From: SZUA-230 sp964581095 | Lineage (GTDB): Bacteria; Bacteroidota; Bacteroidia; Cytophagales; Cyclobacteriaceae | DNA length: 6,652 nucleotides | Assembly: GCA_964581095.1 (NCBI GenBank) | Contig: CAZONK010000186.1 | Span: 1 to 6,652 of the forward strand | Reading direction: 5' to 3' | Part shown: one piece after another, positions 4,865 to 6,652 of the stretch | Position numbering within the stretch: the first letter of the stretch is position 1 | Layout: each line of letters begins with the position of its first letter | Translations under genes and position numbers: made by a program | Notes under the pieces: generated by a model | Seen by the model: the letters and a program-made list of their open reading frames with translations, nothing else | What the model was told of the DNA's origin: nothing | Databases searched by the model: none

Positions 4865-4880
4865 ACCAATTGCAATTGGT
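4865..4880. promoter_or_regulatory. Perfect 16-bp palindrome just upstream of clpC, possible operator
   Basis: ACCAATTGCAATTGGT is a perfect inverted repeat ending 11 bp before the clpC ATG (4892). Two more flanking base pairs match if one mismatch is allowed (4862-4883). A weak ribosome site, GAAAGG (4881-4886), follows directly. A -7-like TAGATTTA (4858-4865), one base off the consensus, overlaps its left edge. It could bind a regulator at the promoter or form an mRNA hairpin next to the ribosome site. It is not the CtsR heptad repeat known from Firmicutes clpC genes. Confidence 0.4.
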
Positions 4881-4891
4881 GAAAGGTTGAT

Positions 4892-6652
4892 ATGGAAGCG
4901 AAGTTTTCAAACAGGGTTAAAGAAGTTATATCGTTGAGTCGGGAGGAAGCCTTACGATTAGGTCATGACTACATTGGTGCGGAGCACCTTTTATTGGGAA
5001 TGATTCGTGAAGGAGACGGAGTAGCTATGAGTTTACTTAAAAAATTAGGTGTCTCTGTCGAAGAATTGCGTCAGTCTGTAGAACAGGCGACAAAAGGCAC
5101 TTCAACACATAATGTAAAAAATCTTGCTAATATTCCTCTTACAAGGGGATCCGAAAAAGTGTTGAAAATCACATATCTCGAAGCGAAAATATTTAAAAGT
5201 CAACTAATTGGTACAGAACACTTATTGTTATCAATATTACGTGACGAAGATAATCTTGCAACTCAAATTTTATTGAAATTTGATGTGAGTTACGATGTAA
5301 TTAAAGAATTATTGGAATACCAGTCAGAGAACCCACTTGCAACGTCTGAAACTGATGATGATGATGATGAACCATCAAGGATGTTTAGCGGTGGTTCAGG
5401 ATCTGGTGGGGCCAAGGAGTCAAAAAGTACTGAAAAATCAAGAACACCTGTACTTGACAATTTCGGTCGCGATCTGACAAAATACGCGGATGAAGACAAA
5501 CTTGACCCGATCGTTGGACGAGAAAAAGAAATTGAACGCGTAGCACAGATCCTCAGTAGAAGAAAGAAAAACAATCCGATTCTAATTGGTGAACCGGGTG
5601 TTGGTAAAACAGCAATTGCAGAAGGACTGGCGTTAAGGATCGTTCAGAAAAAGGTATCTCGGGTATTATTTGGGAAACGCGTTGTTACACTTGACCTCGC
5701 GTCGCTTGTGGCGGGCACAAAATATCGCGGACAGTTCGAGGAACGAATGAAAGCGGTAATGAATGAACTTGAAAAGTCACCTGAAGTAATTCTATTTATA
5801 GATGAATTACACACCATCGTAGGAGCCGGTGGTGCTTCAGGTTCTCTTGACGCCAGCAATATGTTCAAACCAGCACTTTCACGAGGTGACATACAATGTA
5901 TAGGTGCAACTACTCTTGACGAATACCGTCAGTATATAGAAAAAGATGGTGCACTTGCACGACGTTTCCAAATGGTAATGGTAGATGCTACCAGCCCTGA
6001 AGAAACTATAACCATCCTGCAAAATATAAAGGACAAATACGAAGATCACCACCATGTGAATTATACGGACGATGCAATTATAGCATGTGTTACGCTATCT
6101 GACAGGTATATATCTGACCGCTATTTACCCGATAAAGCTATCGATGTACTCGATGAAACGGGTGCACGGGTACATATAAATAACATCCATGTTCCTAAAA
6201 TAATTCTGGACCTGGAAGAAGCCATCGAAGAAGTAAAGGGTGAGAAAAACAGGGTCGTCAAAAGTCAGAAATACGAAGAAGCAGCACAACTTAGAGATAA
6301 GGAAAAGAAACTTATTGAACAGCTTGATATTGCAAAAGCCAAGTGGGAAGATGAAACAAAAGCTAAACGCTACGAGGTAAGTGAGGATGAAGTTGCCGAT
6401 GTTGTTGCTATGATGACGGGTATACCTACTAAACGTATTGCCCAAAAGGAAAGTAGTAAACTGCTGGAAATGTCTTCAGAACTGGCTTCAAGCGTAATTG
6501 GTCAGAAGGAAGCAATTAAAAAACTTACAAAGGCCATACAGCGAACCAGAGTAGGGTTAAAAGATCCGAAAAAACCCATTGGAACATTCATATTCCTTGG
6601 ACCTACCGGTGTTGGAAAAACTCAACTGGCAAAAGTCCTTGCTCAATACCTT
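4892..6652 (+). CDS. clpC: ClpC-type AAA+ protease ATPase subunit, cut off by the window end
   Basis: The first 587 residues of a Hsp100 unfoldase are present (family length roughly 840); the window ends in frame. The N domain has two Clp_N repeats (about 1-145). A Ser/Gly-rich linker with five aspartates from GAT repeats (155-159) follows. AAA+ domain 1 contains Walker A GEPGVGKT (233-240), pore loop GTKYRG with Tyr278, Walker B ILFIDE (300-305), and ALARRF (354-359) with an arginine-finger candidate. A UVR motif (near 453-475, KYEEAAQLRDKE) in the middle-domain coil marks it as ClpC rather than ClpA or ClpB. The second ATPase domain begins, with Walker A GPTGVGKT (570-577). ClpC feeds unfolded substrates to ClpP and in many bacteria needs an adaptor; neither clpP nor an adaptor is in this window. 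A weak GAAAGG ribosome site precedes the ATG. Confidence 0.97.
   Translation, partial: MEAKFSNRVKEVISLSREEALRLGHDYIGAEHLLLGMIREGDGVAMSLLKKLGVSVEELRQSVEQATKGTSTHNVKNLANIPLTRGSEKVLKITYLEAKIFKSQLIGTEHLLLSILRDEDNLATQILLKFDVSYDVIKELLEYQSENPLATSETDDDDDEPSRMFSGGSGSGGAKESKSTEKSRTPVLDNFGRDLTKYADEDKLDPIVGREKEIERVAQILSRRKKNNPILIGEPGVGKTAIAEGLALRIVQKKVSRVLFGKRVVTLDLASLVAGTKYRGQFEERMKAVMNELEKSPEVILFIDELHTIVGAGGASGSLDASNMFKPALSRGDIQCIGATTLDEYRQYIEKDGALARRFQMVMVDATSPEETITILQNIKDKYEDHHHVNYTDDAIIACVTLSDRYISDRYLPDKAIDVLDETGARVHINNIHVPKIILDLEEAIEEVKGEKNRVVKSQKYEEAAQLRDKEKKLIEQLDIAKAKWEDETKAKRYEVSEDEVADVVAMMTGIPTKRIAQKESSKLLEMSSELASSVIGQKEAIKKLTKAIQRTRVGLKDPKKPIGTFIFLGPTGVGKTQLAKVLAQYL

Noticed and set aside
5290..6445. 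Several - strand reading frames of 80-106 residues
   Set aside because: They are antisense shadows of clpC with low-complexity, Ser- or Phe-rich products and no domains. Similar shadows at 1742-1945, 2174-2419 and 3711-4582 were dropped for the same reason.

Overview
The window looks like chromosomal DNA of a Bacteroidota bacterium. The sequence is AT-rich, Shine-Dalgarno sites are weak or absent, and three candidate promoters carry an exact TAnnTTTG -7 box, the hallmark of the Bacteroidota housekeeping sigma factor. The gene set (YciO-type protein, WbqC-like protein, ClpC, MltG, YbgC-type thioesterase, YihY/BrkB membrane protein) also fits. I cannot fix the order or genus.

Layout. Positions 1-262 hold no protein gene. 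They carry a perfect 55-bp direct repeat, each copy a + strand intrinsic terminator, and a related terminator on the - strand. Positions 263-347 (-) are an intact tRNA-Ser(UGA). Positions 348-815 are the unusual part: an 80-residue GIY-YIG nuclease gene (404-646, -) flanked on both sides by broken copies of the 5' part of the same tRNA-Ser, all in the tRNA's orientation. Both broken copies carry a 19-20 nt palindromic insertion at the same D-loop position, and the outer copy has a second insertion and a cluster of hairpins. A candidate promoter lies just upstream of the outer copy. I read this as a small tRNA-Ser-targeting element that split the old tRNA gene and left an intact copy downstream.

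Positions 934-3417 are a - strand operon, transcribed mltG, then a YbgC/4HBT thioesterase (TAATG stop/start overlap), then the yihY/brkB membrane protein. This is a mainly cell-envelope set. From a short divergent promoter region (3418-3525), the + strand carries a yciO-type Sua5/YrdC-fold gene and, 4 nt later, a WbqC-like gene. After a 108-bp gap with a perfect 16-bp palindrome, clpC starts at 4892 and runs off the end of the window just after the Walker A motif of its second ATPase domain.

The housekeeping genes look ordinary. The tRNA-Ser / GIY-YIG / palindrome region is the part that may be a poorly described system.
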